From Amycolatopsis sp. NBC_01488 (GTDB taxonomy: Bacteria; Actinomycetota; Actinomycetes; Mycobacteriales; Pseudonocardiaceae), in assembly GCF_036227105.1 (NCBI RefSeq), contig NZ_CP109434.1:749001-813000 (forward strand): DNA of 64,000 nt, written 5' to 3'. The translations under genes were made by a program, and so were the position numbers. The notes under the pieces were generated by a model. The model made no database searches, had not been told where the DNA came from, and was given only the letters and a program-made list of their open reading frames with translations. Shown piece by piece: positions 28,658 through 36,830 of the stretch (its first letter is position 1; each line of letters begins with the position of its first letter).

Positions 28658-28779
28658 TTCCAAAGTCCCTTCTTCTTGGTGGTGCCCATCAGGTGACGGG
28701 CCGTACGAAGCCACTGGTGGGCACGGCCGAGGGTGTAGCCGGCCAGGCCAGCAGCGGCCATGAGGAGGACGGTGCTCAC
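28654..28779 (-). CDS. 41-residue single-TM peptide
   Basis: GTG 28779: VSTVLLMAAAGLAGYTLGRA forms one transmembrane helix, followed by a basic tail HQWLRTARHLMGTTKKKGLW. Stop and start overlaps with both neighbours (GTGA and ATGA) mark it as part of a tightly packed operon. Positive-inside topology would leave the tail in the cytoplasm. Confidence 0.6.
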   Translation of the reverse strand: MSTVLLMAAAGLAGYTLGRAHQWLRTARHLMGTTKKKGLWK

Positions 28780-28937
28780 GCCTTGCCCAGTCGGACGATC
28801 GCGCGACCGGCCCAGATGGCGAGGGCGACCACCAGCAGCCAGAAAACGGCGTGGGGCAACACTCCCCACAAGATCATCCCGAGAAACCAACAGACCAGTG
28901 GCAGGCACAGCAGTGCACAGCCAGCTTTTGCAAGCAT
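28776..28937 (-). CDS. 53-residue two-TM peptide
   Basis: ATG 28937 with GGAG upstream. MLAKAGCALLCLPLVCWFLG and GVLPHAVFWLLVVALAIWAG are two hydrophobic helices, with a basic tail GRAIVRLGKA. The stop overlaps the next GTG (GTGA). It is a probable small membrane component of the transfer/spread functions; no named family. Confidence 0.6.
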   Translation of the reverse strand: MLAKAGCALLCLPLVCWFLGMILWGVLPHAVFWLLVVALAIWAGRAIVRLGKA

Positions 28938-28990
28938 GGGTATACTCCAATACGGAAAGATGAAAGTGAGAAAAGAGAAACAGGAACGAC

Positions 28991-29230
28991 CTACCTGCGG
29001 CGGCCGACTGCCACCCAGATCAGGCCGCCGAGGATGGCAACGGCCGCAATGGCGACGAGCGCTGGATTCACGAGCGATAACAGCAAATCCCAGCCACCAG
29101 ACACTGCTTGCCACAGACTTGGCGGCAAGACTGGTTGCAGGATGGAAGCCAAGAGCTTCAGGAATAGGCCAACAATGACCAGGCCCGCCAGGATGGCTAC
29201 CAGACGACCAGCAATGGAGCTGCGGTTCAT
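28991..29230 (-). CDS. 79-residue two-TM protein
   Basis: ATG 29230 follows a strong SD (GGAGGTG). Two transmembrane helices (residues about 9-30 and 53-74, LVAILAGLVIVGLFLKLL and NPALVAIAAVAILGGLIWVA) and a short basic end VGRRR. It is the first gene of the small-protein train; a (GA)10 tract lies in its leader and two GACTAGTC palindromes further upstream. Confidence 0.65.
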   Translation of the reverse strand: MNRSSIAGRLVAILAGLVIVGLFLKLLASILQPVLPPSLWQAVSGGWDLLLSLVNPALVAIAAVAILGGLIWVAVGRRR

Positions 29231-29251
29231 AGAGTTACACCTCCCCAATTC

Positions 29252-29271
29252 GAGAGAGAGAGAGAGAGAGA
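29252..29271. repeat. (GA)10 dinucleotide tract
   Basis: Ten GA units lie 21 bp upstream of ATG 29230 on the minus strand (there read as (TC)10), just outside the SD. Such a pure dinucleotide tract is unusual in high-GC DNA. Confidence 0.9.
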
Positions 29272-29411
29272 TGCAGGCCGCATGGGGGCGCACGTCGGCG
29301 CAGGGTTGGAGATCAGCCGGTGCGTGAACTGTGGGAGCCGTGCGGCGACTGCCTGACACCGAGAACTCTGCCTCGCGGCTCACCTGTTACGGCAACCTAA
29401 GAAGTGCTTGC

Positions 29412-29478
29412 TGACTAGTCGAGCATTGCATTTGCGCTGCTCAAACCCGGTTTGCCGATCTGGCGGTTGACTAGTCAA
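29412..29478. promoter_or_regulatory. Paired GACTAGTC palindromes
   Basis: TGACTAGTCGA at 29412-29422 and the perfect 12-bp palindrome TTGACTAGTCAA at 29467-29478 have their cores exactly 56 bp apart, upstream of the small-membrane-protein operon. Two identical rare 8-mers in such a setting suggest a dimeric-regulator operator pair. Confidence 0.5.
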
Positions 29479-29533
29479 GATCGTCGACAAAGAGGCTGGA
29501 GCGGTCCGCTGATGCGTGCGCGCCACACTCGTG

Positions 29534-29947
29534 TCAGGCGTCAGGGCTGGGTGCGTCGAGACCAGGAGGAAGAGGGCCAGGGATACCCGTATCCGGCGTC
29601 ACTTCCCAGTATCCCGTCTCGTAATCTGGAGTGGGTTCGTCGTCATCCAGTCCCTCGTCAGGGTCGTACTTCCAGTCGTCAGCCAAAGCAGGCGAATCTA
29701 CCCATTCCGGCGCTTTATACAAATCCCCGCTGGCAAGCAACCTCAAGTGCTCGATCTCGGCGGGATCCAGGTTCAAATAGTCGCCATGTTTATGAAGACC
29801 ATTGTGATCTACTTCCTCGTACTCCATGCCTGGACGGTAGCCAGATGATTTAGCCCACTCCTCGGCGGCCGAGATACGTCTGTCCAGCTCCGTTTCGGAA
29901 TCCAGGGGGCCATACTCATCGTTAGACTTTGGGGTTTTCTCAGACAT
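29534..29947 (-). CDS. Acidic hypothetical protein
   Basis: 137 residues from ATG 29947 (MSEKTPKSNDEYGPLDSETE). The whole chain is strongly acidic (KYDPDEGLDDDEPTPDYETG) with few hydrophobic stretches, so it is probably soluble and partly disordered. Acidic small proteins on mobile elements sometimes mimic DNA (anti-restriction); nothing here proves that. It is driven by a consensus promoter overlapped by a palindrome and is divergent from the gene at 30065. Confidence 0.65.
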   Translation of the reverse strand: MSEKTPKSNDEYGPLDSETELDRRISAAEEWAKSSGYRPGMEYEEVDHNGLHKHGDYLNLDPAEIEHLRLLASGDLYKAPEWVDSPALADDWKYDPDEGLDDDEPTPDYETGYWEVTPDTGIPGPLPPGLDAPSPDA

Positions 29948-29971
29948 AGATCAAAAGCTCGTTTACTATCC

Positions 29972-30005
29972 CTTTACTTATAACATTATAGTAAAGAAAT
30001 GTCAA
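29972..30005 (-). promoter_or_regulatory. Sigma-A-like promoter covered by a palindrome
   Basis: On the minus strand -35 TTGACA (30005-30000), a 17-bp spacer and -10 TATAAG (29982-29977) drive the acidic gene. CTTTACTTATAA-CA-TTATAGTAAAG (29972-29996) is a dyad with one unpaired T that spans the spacer and -10, an ideal repressor site. It lies in the AT-richest spot of this part of the island. Confidence 0.65.
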
Positions 30006-30064
30006 TGATCTTGCGCTTTGATCTAAGCTCCATCGTCTTTGTCTTTACATCGATGAGGGGTCGC

Positions 30065-31561
30065 GTGTCCGAGCAAGACGAGCGTTCGCTGTACGCCAAA
30101 TCGCTGCTCAGTCAACTTGAAGTGTTATCGCAAGGATACGGCTTGTGGCGCGACAACTTGCTCGCCTTCATGCAACAAACCACTCCCGATTTGCTGGCCT
30201 ATTGGCAGATAGTCCCTGAAGGGAATGAAGACCATTTAAGAGACGCTGTTCAAAGAAGATTGTGGCACCACTTCAAGGCTATCCCCGCCAAAGAGGGCAA
30301 GCCGTGGACTGACGACCGGGCAGACATCTTTCGATTCGCATTCGGTGCCGGATTCAACCTTTCTGCCACAAAGAACCATGTTAGACTACGCGAGCGTCAA
30401 AGGCGTAGCGAGAAGGACTTCAAGGGGCGGCGCGGCTCCAGTTATGAAACTGCGTGCCGCTACCTGGACCAAGCCTCAGAAAAGATTGTTGAACAAATTC
30501 TCGATACCGGCTTTCGTCCCAGCTTGTCGCCGGACGCAGCGCAATTGTTACTTGCGGCGGAAAAAGCCGTCTCATTCAGTGAGTCGGCACCAGGCACGGC
30601 GCCACCAGCAGTCGCAGCACCACTACAGGAACAACTCGCCCCGCACCGCGCTCCTTGGAAAGTCCCCACCCTCACCGCCGTCGTCCTACTGGTGGTGACA
30701 CTGGCCATATGGCAGCCCTGGCCTCACAAGACAACGGCCGGAAGTGCCCAGGCCGACGCCCCAGGCGCTAACCCCTCGACAAACATCGAATCCTCTTCAG
30801 CTGCGGTCGTCCCTCCGCAAGCCCCTGACATTCTCAAGATCGCATCCGTCGCGTATATGCAGGGTGTCCGGCAAGGCTTCTCCTTCGTGAGCCCACGACC
30901 GGTAACGCTCGCGCCAGACGACCTCTCGATGATCAACGGAATACCGAACGACTGGGACAAACTCTTTGCGTGGGCGCATGGCCGAAGTTGGGTGGTAACC
31001 AACGAAGCACTCCTGCAAATCGTCGTGAGCGACCCACTGTCAAAGACTGTGGTCATTACGAAAGCCGAGATTGCCAATCTGGAGTGCCGCAGCCCACTGA
31101 ACGGCACATTGCTCTACTCGCCGCCGGCCGGTCAAAACAATGACCCACAAATGATCTTCGACCTCGATGCGCCGCAGCCAGCGGCACATATCTATCAAGA
31201 CGGACAAGACCAAGGAATGTATTTCAGTGGGCCGAATGCCAAGAATATAACCGTGGCGTCAGACAAGCCGGAAACCATCCTGGTGCACGCAGTAACACAA
31301 AAGCAGTACTGCATATTCTCGCTCAAGTTCACGGCGACGTCGTCTGACGGCACCGTGGCATCCTATATCGCAAATGACCACGGCAAGCCGTTCGCGGTTA
31401 CTGCGGCCCCGTATGGCAATCCCAATGATCTCCAAAAGTTCTCGATGTACAAGAATGTCTACGCAGGCGGCGTAGTCAGCCCGCATGAAAACGACGGTAG
31501 CCCGCCAGAGCATGCCAATGACTTCGTAGCCGTTGACCCAGCGACATACGACGGACACTAA
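30065..31561 (+). CDS. Membrane-anchored protein with extracytoplasmic domain
   Basis: 498 residues from GTG 30065, preceded by GAGGGG. The N-terminal 180 residues are soluble (SEQDERSLYAKSLLSQLEVL, RLRERQRRSEKDFKGRRGSS). A Pro/Ala linker leads to one TM helix at about residues 200-217 (VPTLTAVVLLVVTLAIWQPW). The outer 280 residues are beta-like and include VVTNEALLQIVVSDPLSKTV. The layout resembles sensors with a cytoplasmic N-domain. No family was recognised. It is divergent from the acidic gene and may be regulated from the same palindrome. Confidence 0.65.
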   Translation: MSEQDERSLYAKSLLSQLEVLSQGYGLWRDNLLAFMQQTTPDLLAYWQIVPEGNEDHLRDAVQRRLWHHFKAIPAKEGKPWTDDRADIFRFAFGAGFNLSATKNHVRLRERQRRSEKDFKGRRGSSYETACRYLDQASEKIVEQILDTGFRPSLSPDAAQLLLAAEKAVSFSESAPGTAPPAVAAPLQEQLAPHRAPWKVPTLTAVVLLVVTLAIWQPWPHKTTAGSAQADAPGANPSTNIESSSAAVVPPQAPDILKIASVAYMQGVRQGFSFVSPRPVTLAPDDLSMINGIPNDWDKLFAWAHGRSWVVTNEALLQIVVSDPLSKTVVITKAEIANLECRSPLNGTLLYSPPAGQNNDPQMIFDLDAPQPAAHIYQDGQDQGMYFSGPNAKNITVASDKPETILVHAVTQKQYCIFSLKFTATSSDGTVASYIANDHGKPFAVTAAPYGNPNDLQKFSMYKNVYAGGVVSPHENDGSPPEHANDFVAVDPATYDGH

Positions 31562-31570
31562 CCCGGCGTC

Positions 31571-31660
31571 GCCCCTTTCTCAAGTCAGTCAAGGCGTTTG
31601 AGCCCGTCAAGGACGCGTTGCATAAGCTGAGGATCGGGGCGCCGTAGCGGCTCCCGCTGG
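31571..31660 (-). pseudogene. Duplicated C-terminal remnant of a small gene
   Basis: On the minus strand the text reads REPLRRPDPQLMQRVLDGLK followed by RLD and a stop. This is nearly identical to the C terminus ELMQRILDGLKRLD of the gene at 38839-39234. The 26 bases 31571-31596 are identical to 38825-38850, including the sequence past the stop. The upstream part of the gene is gone. It shows that a second copy of the 38.8-kb module once stood here. Confidence 0.75.
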
Positions 31661-31805
31661 TAGGGTGTCAAAATCCGAACCTCCTGCGGCTATCACCGTC
31701 GATAGATGGTCGGATTCGGCCATGACCGGCCAGGGTGTAACTGGCCTCGTGTTACCAACGACTACTGCTGTCTAGTCCCCACGGCGCGAGGGAGCGATCC
31801 GACCC

Positions 31806-33023
31806 ATGAACACACCACGCTGGCAACCGACGACTGAGGCCGAGCTGCGTGCCGCTATTGAGGACGGCACGCTCATGGAGAACCACTTCATCGACTGCAA
31901 GCGTGAGGTCAGCAGTAAGAGCGACAACCGCGAGACGGCTCGTGACCTTGCCAGCTTCGCGATTGACGGTGGTGTGGTTCTGATCGGCGTGGCGGAAGAC
32001 AAGGCAACGCGGACCTTCTCGCTCGCCCCACAGCCGCTCTCCGGCCTGGCGGAGAAGATCGAAAACATCGCTGCCAACGTCATCGATCCGCCGCTCGACG
32101 TAACACCGATCCCGGTCCCGTCCCTTGCGGACACCGGTCTCGGCTACCTGTATGTCCGGGTTTCGCCGTCGCCGTTCGCGCCGCACATGGTTGACCACGT
32201 CTATTTTGGCCGTGGGGAGACGATCAAGCGAAAGCTTTCTGACGCTGACGTGCTCGTGGTGCATGCGAGACGACGGACAACGGAGGCTCTGATGGATGCG
32301 CTAATCGACGAGGAGATTGCCCGCGATCCTGTTGTGAACGTTGCGAGGAAGACAGGCCATCTCTACATGGTGGCGCAGCCGTTGACGGCACCGCCGGGCA
32401 TCGGGCGGGCGTTCGTGCGGAGTGCTTCCCTGGCGACTCTCCATGCAATCACCAACCCGGCCGATGAGATCTTGCTGACAACAGGCCAACTTGGATCGTC
32501 AACCCCCCAGGAAGCCCAGTCGGTCATGAAACGGGCACAGGGTATTGCGCTCTGTACGCATGCCTTGGGACCCGGTCGCACCATGAATCCGCATGTCGAT
32601 GAGCGGCATGCCCTCGATATTGAGTTTCGCGAAGACGGCGGTATTCGAGCTCTATTCTGCAACACGAGGATTTCTGTAAACGTCGAGGCACAGATTCTGC
32701 CAGCAATCCTTGAACGATCTGTCGGGAACTATGCCTACCGACTCGCATCATGGGCGGGCAACTACGCTGAGCGGATTCATTACCGTGGACAATGGGGTTT
32801 GGGGTTCTGCTTGCGCGGCATCCGCGGTCATGTCAATTCGGTGGACCAACCCTTCGCGACCCTGGAGGACAAGACCGCCTATGACGCCGACGAGTATCGT
32901 GAGATGGTTACGGTAACGCACGACCAACTTCAAGAAGGTGCTGGCAAAGTCGCGTCATCCTTGGTTGAGCGGTTGTTTCATGCGATCGACTACCCGAAGG
33001 ACTTACGCATAATTTTTCCATAG
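31806..33023 (+). CDS. AlbA_2 (Schlafen-type) DNA-binding-domain protein
   Basis: 405 residues from ATG 31806. The N-terminal 120 residues carry an AlbA_2 fold: LMENHFIDCKREVSSKSDNR, then ETARDLASFAIDGGVVLIGV and VYFGRGETIKRKLSDADVL. AlbA_2 proteins are often transcription regulators or defence-island members. The remaining 280 residues have no recognised domain. It stands alone in the rightward strand after an intergenic region with the remnant above; nothing downstream is clearly co-transcribed. Confidence 0.75.
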   Translation: MNTPRWQPTTEAELRAAIEDGTLMENHFIDCKREVSSKSDNRETARDLASFAIDGGVVLIGVAEDKATRTFSLAPQPLSGLAEKIENIAANVIDPPLDVTPIPVPSLADTGLGYLYVRVSPSPFAPHMVDHVYFGRGETIKRKLSDADVLVVHARRRTTEALMDALIDEEIARDPVVNVARKTGHLYMVAQPLTAPPGIGRAFVRSASLATLHAITNPADEILLTTGQLGSSTPQEAQSVMKRAQGIALCTHALGPGRTMNPHVDERHALDIEFREDGGIRALFCNTRISVNVEAQILPAILERSVGNYAYRLASWAGNYAERIHYRGQWGLGFCLRGIRGHVNSVDQPFATLEDKTAYDADEYREMVTVTHDQLQEGAGKVASSLVERLFHAIDYPKDLRIIFP

Positions 33024-33049
33024 CCTCGCCGCGCGGTGACCCGATATTG

Positions 33050-33247
33050 GTGATCGAACCCAGCTATCCCCTCGCCCGGGACGGCTCGCCAACCCTTGTA
33101 GCTCTGCCCCGCGTCCACATGCGGCTGTTCCACGAGGCGATGGAAGGCGTGGCGCACTACCTGGATGCCACCGACACGGGAATCCGCGAGATGATCAACA
33201 CCGAGGACGAAGTGCGGGAAGCCATGATGGACCTTTACGGCCCGTAG
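33050..33247 (+). CDS. Small hypothetical protein
   Basis: 65 residues from GTG 33050 (VIEPSYPLARDGSPTLVALP, then RVHMRLFHEAMEGVAHYLDA). It is helical with an acidic C terminus (NTEDEVREAMMDLYGP). No SD is evident. It may be a stand-alone small gene or the end of a degraded one. Confidence 0.4.
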   Translation: MIEPSYPLARDGSPTLVALPRVHMRLFHEAMEGVAHYLDATDTGIREMINTEDEVREAMMDLYGP

Positions 33248-33281
33248 TGGCCGGCCACGTCCGGTCTGCAAACATGTCCGG

Positions 33282-33431
33282 GTGACCACCGACCCCGGCG
33301 AGCAACTGTTCGAGCGCTACCTCGCGGCTCGCGGCTACGAGGCGCTGGCGTGTGAACCGAACGTAGACACGACGAAACGGCCTGACTACCTGTTCGGGCC
33401 GGGAGGAAGCCGAGCACGCCCCACGTCATAG
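33282..33431 (+). pseudogene. Truncated nuclease-like N terminus
   Basis: From GTG 33282 the text VTTDPGEQLFERYLAARGYE followed by ACEPNVDTTKRPDYLFGPGG matches the start of PD-(D/E)XK-like proteins, which read GEQLFERYL ... RPDYLV before the acidic catalytic strand. It stops after 49 residues, before the expected ExK lysine motif, so it is inactive debris at a junction. Confidence 0.5.
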
Positions 33432-33545
33432 AGACCGCACCTGCACGATCGACCGTCAGCAGCCCCAAAGGGTAGGACACCGTGGCGCACCAATTGTTAC
33501 CGAGGCGCTCGTAACAGAGTTGAGGGCGGTAGGCGACTTCTGTGC

Positions 33546-34349
33546 GTGACAGTAGACCAGAGCGGCAAGACCACAAGGCGACCACGTCTAAGGCGGTGGA
33601 GTGGCGGGAGTGCGCTCAGAGGGAGGGGCCAGCTCTCTTTCGGCCTCCTGCTTACCTTTGTCGCTGTGACAGCATGCAGCGCTTCGCCGTCACCCGGAAC
33701 AAGTCAGACGCCGACGGAGGTCCCACAGGCCGCGGCGACCACCGCTGCCCCAAGCACCACGACTGCCATCTCGCCGCCTGCGCCCGACTTTGGCCCTGTT
33801 GTGCAGCACGCGACCATGAACGCTATCGACAACGATGGCTACCAAGCCACCGTTGATATCAAGTGGCACGAGATCCGGCAGATTGATGCCGACTCGTTAT
33901 TTCCCTCGTGTCACGACATGTTCGTTATCCCTGCTCAGGGAGGGATTCCCCCGGGCAAAGTATTTCACGCATCGGTGGTCGAAGCGTCGGCTACTTTTCC
34001 TTCGACCAACGGCTTTACGTGGCCAGACTCGAAATCGCTAACTTTCAGCCTGCAAGGAGGGAACGCAGATAGTCTTGAAGGCTTGGCTGTAACGACGTGC
34101 ACTGACGGTGTGCCAAACTCTAGTACTGGACGTGTGCCAACCGACCTGTCGCCGCAGCAGTCAAGCCATCGGTACATGTTCGTAGATTCAGCCGAAAAGA
34201 CCCCCGATAATCCTTCTGGCGCTTCAAAGACAGATACGCTGATTAAATCAAGACTCTCACTCGTCGATCTTACCTTGAAGAAGTGCAGCGGTACGGGTCT
34301 CGACGACGTAATAGGTGCCAGCCTGTGCAGGGTTTCATACCAACATTAG
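33546..34349 (+). CDS. Secreted lipoprotein
   Basis: 267 residues. A basic N terminus and a hydrophobic core end in the lipobox VTAC at Cys44 (LLLTFVAVTACSASPSPGTS). A Thr/Ala/Pro-rich linker follows to about residue 80. The mature domain contains paired Cys (LFPSCHDMF, VTTCTDGVP, KKCSGTG, ASLCRVSYQH), which suggests disulfides. It is typical of actinobacterial wall-side lipoproteins; ligand unknown. It could serve surface exclusion, a usual role for lipoproteins on conjugative elements (inference). Confidence 0.75.
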   Translation: MTVDQSGKTTRRPRLRRWSGGSALRGRGQLSFGLLLTFVAVTACSASPSPGTSQTPTEVPQAAATTAAPSTTTAISPPAPDFGPVVQHATMNAIDNDGYQATVDIKWHEIRQIDADSLFPSCHDMFVIPAQGGIPPGKVFHASVVEASATFPSTNGFTWPDSKSLTFSLQGGNADSLEGLAVTTCTDGVPNSSTGRVPTDLSPQQSSHRYMFVDSAEKTPDNPSGASKTDTLIKSRLSLVDLTLKKCSGTGLDDVIGASLCRVSYQH

Positions 34350-34434
34350 TGGTTGTGCTGCCTGGCATCGTCTGGTCGCTCAGGTCATCTTCCATCTGGG
34401 CGCTGACGATGCTGTCTCGTTCAAGGCTACTCCA

Positions 34435-35046
34435 TTAGTACGTCGGCGGCTCGGCGGGCGTTCCCCGCCTCTTCGCCTCGGCGGTCAGATGACACCCCGT
34501 CCGCACCGTCAAACCCGTGTTCACCGCACTGCCAAACGTGACCTCGGAACCATCCGGCGCTCGAAACGTGACGTAGTGGTCACCTGGCTGGTTCTTGACC
34601 ACGATCGGACCAGAGTCGAACCCGTAGGCCCGCAAGGTGGTGTCAACCGCAGCCTGCACTGCGCTCCACTGTTCGTCAGGAATCTTTCCCGCTGCCACCC
34701 AGTTCGGTAGCCCACGCTCCACAGCATCATCGGCGCGCAAGCCAGCATTGACCGCCGCGAATTCATTGCCACAGCCGGAACCTGACATGTCGTCGGTCTG
34801 GCGCCAGGTCAGGGCCGGAACGATGGCCGTCAACTGGTTCCGCAGCTTGACGTACATCTCGTCGTACGTTGCAACGGCTTGATCTATGTCAGGCCGCTTC
34901 AGTAGCTGGTTGAACTGCTCAGTTTTCTGGCTCACGGTTGTCTCCGGAGGTACGTCTGGTCCACAAGCGCTCACCACCAATGCCGTACAGAGGGTGGCGA
35001 TCAGGACAAGGGTGCTTTTCATGGGGCTGTGGCTTGCTTTCGTCAT
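34435..35046 (-). CDS. LppA-like lipoprotein
   Basis: 203 residues from ATG 35046, whose first bases overlap the stop of the DUF1023 hydrolase gene (ATGA). The lipobox is LVVSAC with Cys28. The mature domain (TYDEMYVKLRNQLTAIVPAL, SGSGCGNEF, RTGCHLTAEAKRR) resembles LppA family lipoproteins of mycobacteria and relatives, often found beside DUF1023/EspC-like genes. As third gene of the operon it might be the surface partner or protective factor for the hydrolase. Confidence in the family is moderate. Confidence 0.75.
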   Translation of the reverse strand: MTKASHSPMKSTLVLIATLCTALVVSACGPDVPPETTVSQKTEQFNQLLKRPDIDQAVATYDEMYVKLRNQLTAIVPALTWRQTDDMSGSGCGNEFAAVNAGLRADDAVERGLPNWVAAGKIPDEQWSAVQAAVDTTLRAYGFDSGPIVVKNQPGDHYVTFRAPDGSEVTFGSAVNTGLTVRTGCHLTAEAKRRGTPAEPPTY

Positions 35047-36830
35047 CGTGGGAGCGGTGGTGGCTGCGGGTCGCGGCCAGGTGGCGACGGAATCGGCTGT
35101 CCTGGCGCCGGTGGCGGCGAAGGCACTTCCCACGGCTGCACGTGCCGCACCGTGAGATCGGATCGGCCGGCTACGACGTTGGCCATGTTGTACTGGCTGG
35201 TCGAGTTGTTGTCGAGGTACTGGCCGTGCTCGTGAGTGGCGTGTAGCGGCTGTCCACTGGCGCCGCTCGCGTCTCCCGTCGACAGTTGTTCAATGCTGGC
35301 CACGGAACCGCCGGAAATGCCCTCGTACGGGGATGTCCCAAAGTTGTGCGCGACGTCCAGCCGCGGTACCGGGTCCTGGTCGGACCACTCCGAGAACATG
35401 TGACCTTGCGGCACCTTCAGGTCGTTCGGCGTCTGCATGTCCAGGCCCGGCGACCCGAACACCACGGCGTCATGGACCGGCGTGGCCTGTTGTAGCGCGA
35501 TGCCGGTGGTGAGGCTGCCGTAGGAGTGACCGAGCGCCGTCAGGTGCAGCGGCTGGTTCTGGACATCATGGGATGCACCGATTCCATTGAGGAAGCCGTC
35601 GAGCTTGTGGGCGCCGATCTTCGCGAGGTTGTCACTGCCGACCGACAAGTCAGGATTCAGCACATCCGGCGTCTGCGGCGCCTCGTAACCAATCCATGTG
35701 ACGGTCGCAACTTTTCCGCCGTCTCCGTAGATGTTCGAGATCGACTGTGTCTGTTTCTGGAGGTTGTCCATGTCGCGGTCATAGCCGCCCATGCTGCCAT
35801 CGACCGTCGAGGTGAAGCCGGGCGTGAAGACTGCTACGTGCTCAGCGGTGTCGATATTGCCGACCGCGATGGCCGCCTTCACGCGGTCACCCGACGTGTC
35901 CAGGGTCAGCAGCTGGCGGTTGCCTTGGGACAAGGTCGCGTCGATGGAGTCCAGCGACTTGAGTTTCGCCTCGATCTGGTCCTGCTTGGCCAGGGCATCG
36001 GACAGCAAGCCCGGCACCGGCCACGGCATGCCCTTGACCTGGTCGACGTAGGCTTGTGCGTCGGTGAGTTGGCGTTGGAGGTCGGCTCGTTCAGCGGGCA
36101 TCCGGGCGACGTTGGCCTGCGAGCGCACCGCACCAGGCAATCCGTCGAGGTTGCCGAGCCAGTCCGGGTGGTCACGGAGCAAGATGGCTTGCCCGGCCGG
36201 AGATAGCGAGTTCCACCAGCCCGCGTTCTGGCCCGGAGTGCCGTCCTTTGGGGGTTCCAGCAGGGTGAGGCCGGGATCGAGAGCACCGTCGGCGGCTGCG
36301 GCGGCCACTGTGGTTTCGTCGCCGGTACCGAAGTCGCCGCTTTCGGCGCGTTTGAGGACGGACGCTAGGTCGTTGTCGATGTCGTCCGCCGTGCGCAACG
36401 CCTGGGCGATGGCGTCGGCTACCTCGGTCTGCACCCTCGCGCGGTCCTCGGGATGCATGTCCGCCGGCACTTTGCCGTCAGGGAAGCCATCGACAACCGT
36501 GCCATTGTCGGCGATCTGGTAGCCGTACTTGCGGGCGAGCTCTTCAGCGTTCGCAATGGCGTGCTGTACACCGGTGATGGCATCAGCGGCTTGCCCGATG
36601 GACTTGTTGACGATGCCGGCCCCGGCCGCCAACTTGTCGATTCGAAACATCAGGCCCTTATGGACAGACCCGGCGTTGTCGTTGGCTGGTCCTTCCCAAC
36701 CCTCGACGGGGAACACCTTGCCGTAGTCGTCGCCGGAGTGGATGAGGATTTGGAGCCGCTGCTGCACGGTCCGAAAGATCTCGTCGAGCTGGCCGGTGTT
36801 CCACCGCTTCACGTCCGAGACGCTGACCAT
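35043..36830 (-). CDS. DUF1023 alpha/beta hydrolase with helical ESX-like N-domain
   Basis: 595 residues from ATG 36830. The first about 200 residues are helical with WNTGQLDEIF and IHSGDDYGKVFPVEGWEGPA, similar to WXG100-type secretion heads. The hydrolase has VAVFTPGFTSTVDGSMGGYD (lid/oxyanion), the nucleophile elbow GHSYGS at about residues 433-438, SPGLDMQTPNDL, and HEHGQY near the C terminus supplying a His. A Pro-rich tail follows. The start overlaps the stop of the EspC-like gene (TAATG). Together they look like a type VII-secreted effector/enzyme pair; the substrate is unknown. Confidence 0.85.
   Translation of the reverse strand: MVSVSDVKRWNTGQLDEIFRTVQQRLQILIHSGDDYGKVFPVEGWEGPANDNAGSVHKGLMFRIDKLAAGAGIVNKSIGQAADAITGVQHAIANAEELARKYGYQIADNGTVVDGFPDGKVPADMHPEDRARVQTEVADAIAQALRTADDIDNDLASVLKRAESGDFGTGDETTVAAAAADGALDPGLTLLEPPKDGTPGQNAGWWNSLSPAGQAILLRDHPDWLGNLDGLPGAVRSQANVARMPAERADLQRQLTDAQAYVDQVKGMPWPVPGLLSDALAKQDQIEAKLKSLDSIDATLSQGNRQLLTLDTSGDRVKAAIAVGNIDTAEHVAVFTPGFTSTVDGSMGGYDRDMDNLQKQTQSISNIYGDGGKVATVTWIGYEAPQTPDVLNPDLSVGSDNLAKIGAHKLDGFLNGIGASHDVQNQPLHLTALGHSYGSLTTGIALQQATPVHDAVVFGSPGLDMQTPNDLKVPQGHMFSEWSDQDPVPRLDVAHNFGTSPYEGISGGSVASIEQLSTGDASGASGQPLHATHEHGQYLDNNSTSQYNMANVVAGRSDLTVRHVQPWEVPSPPPAPGQPIPSPPGRDPQPPPLPR

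Larger units (their letters stand above)
29231..29533. other. Leader/promoter region of the small-membrane-protein operon
   Basis: No gene. It contains the (GA)10 tract and the two GACTAGTC palindromes described separately; it should hold the promoter for the leftward genes 29230 to 27062. Confidence 0.5.
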
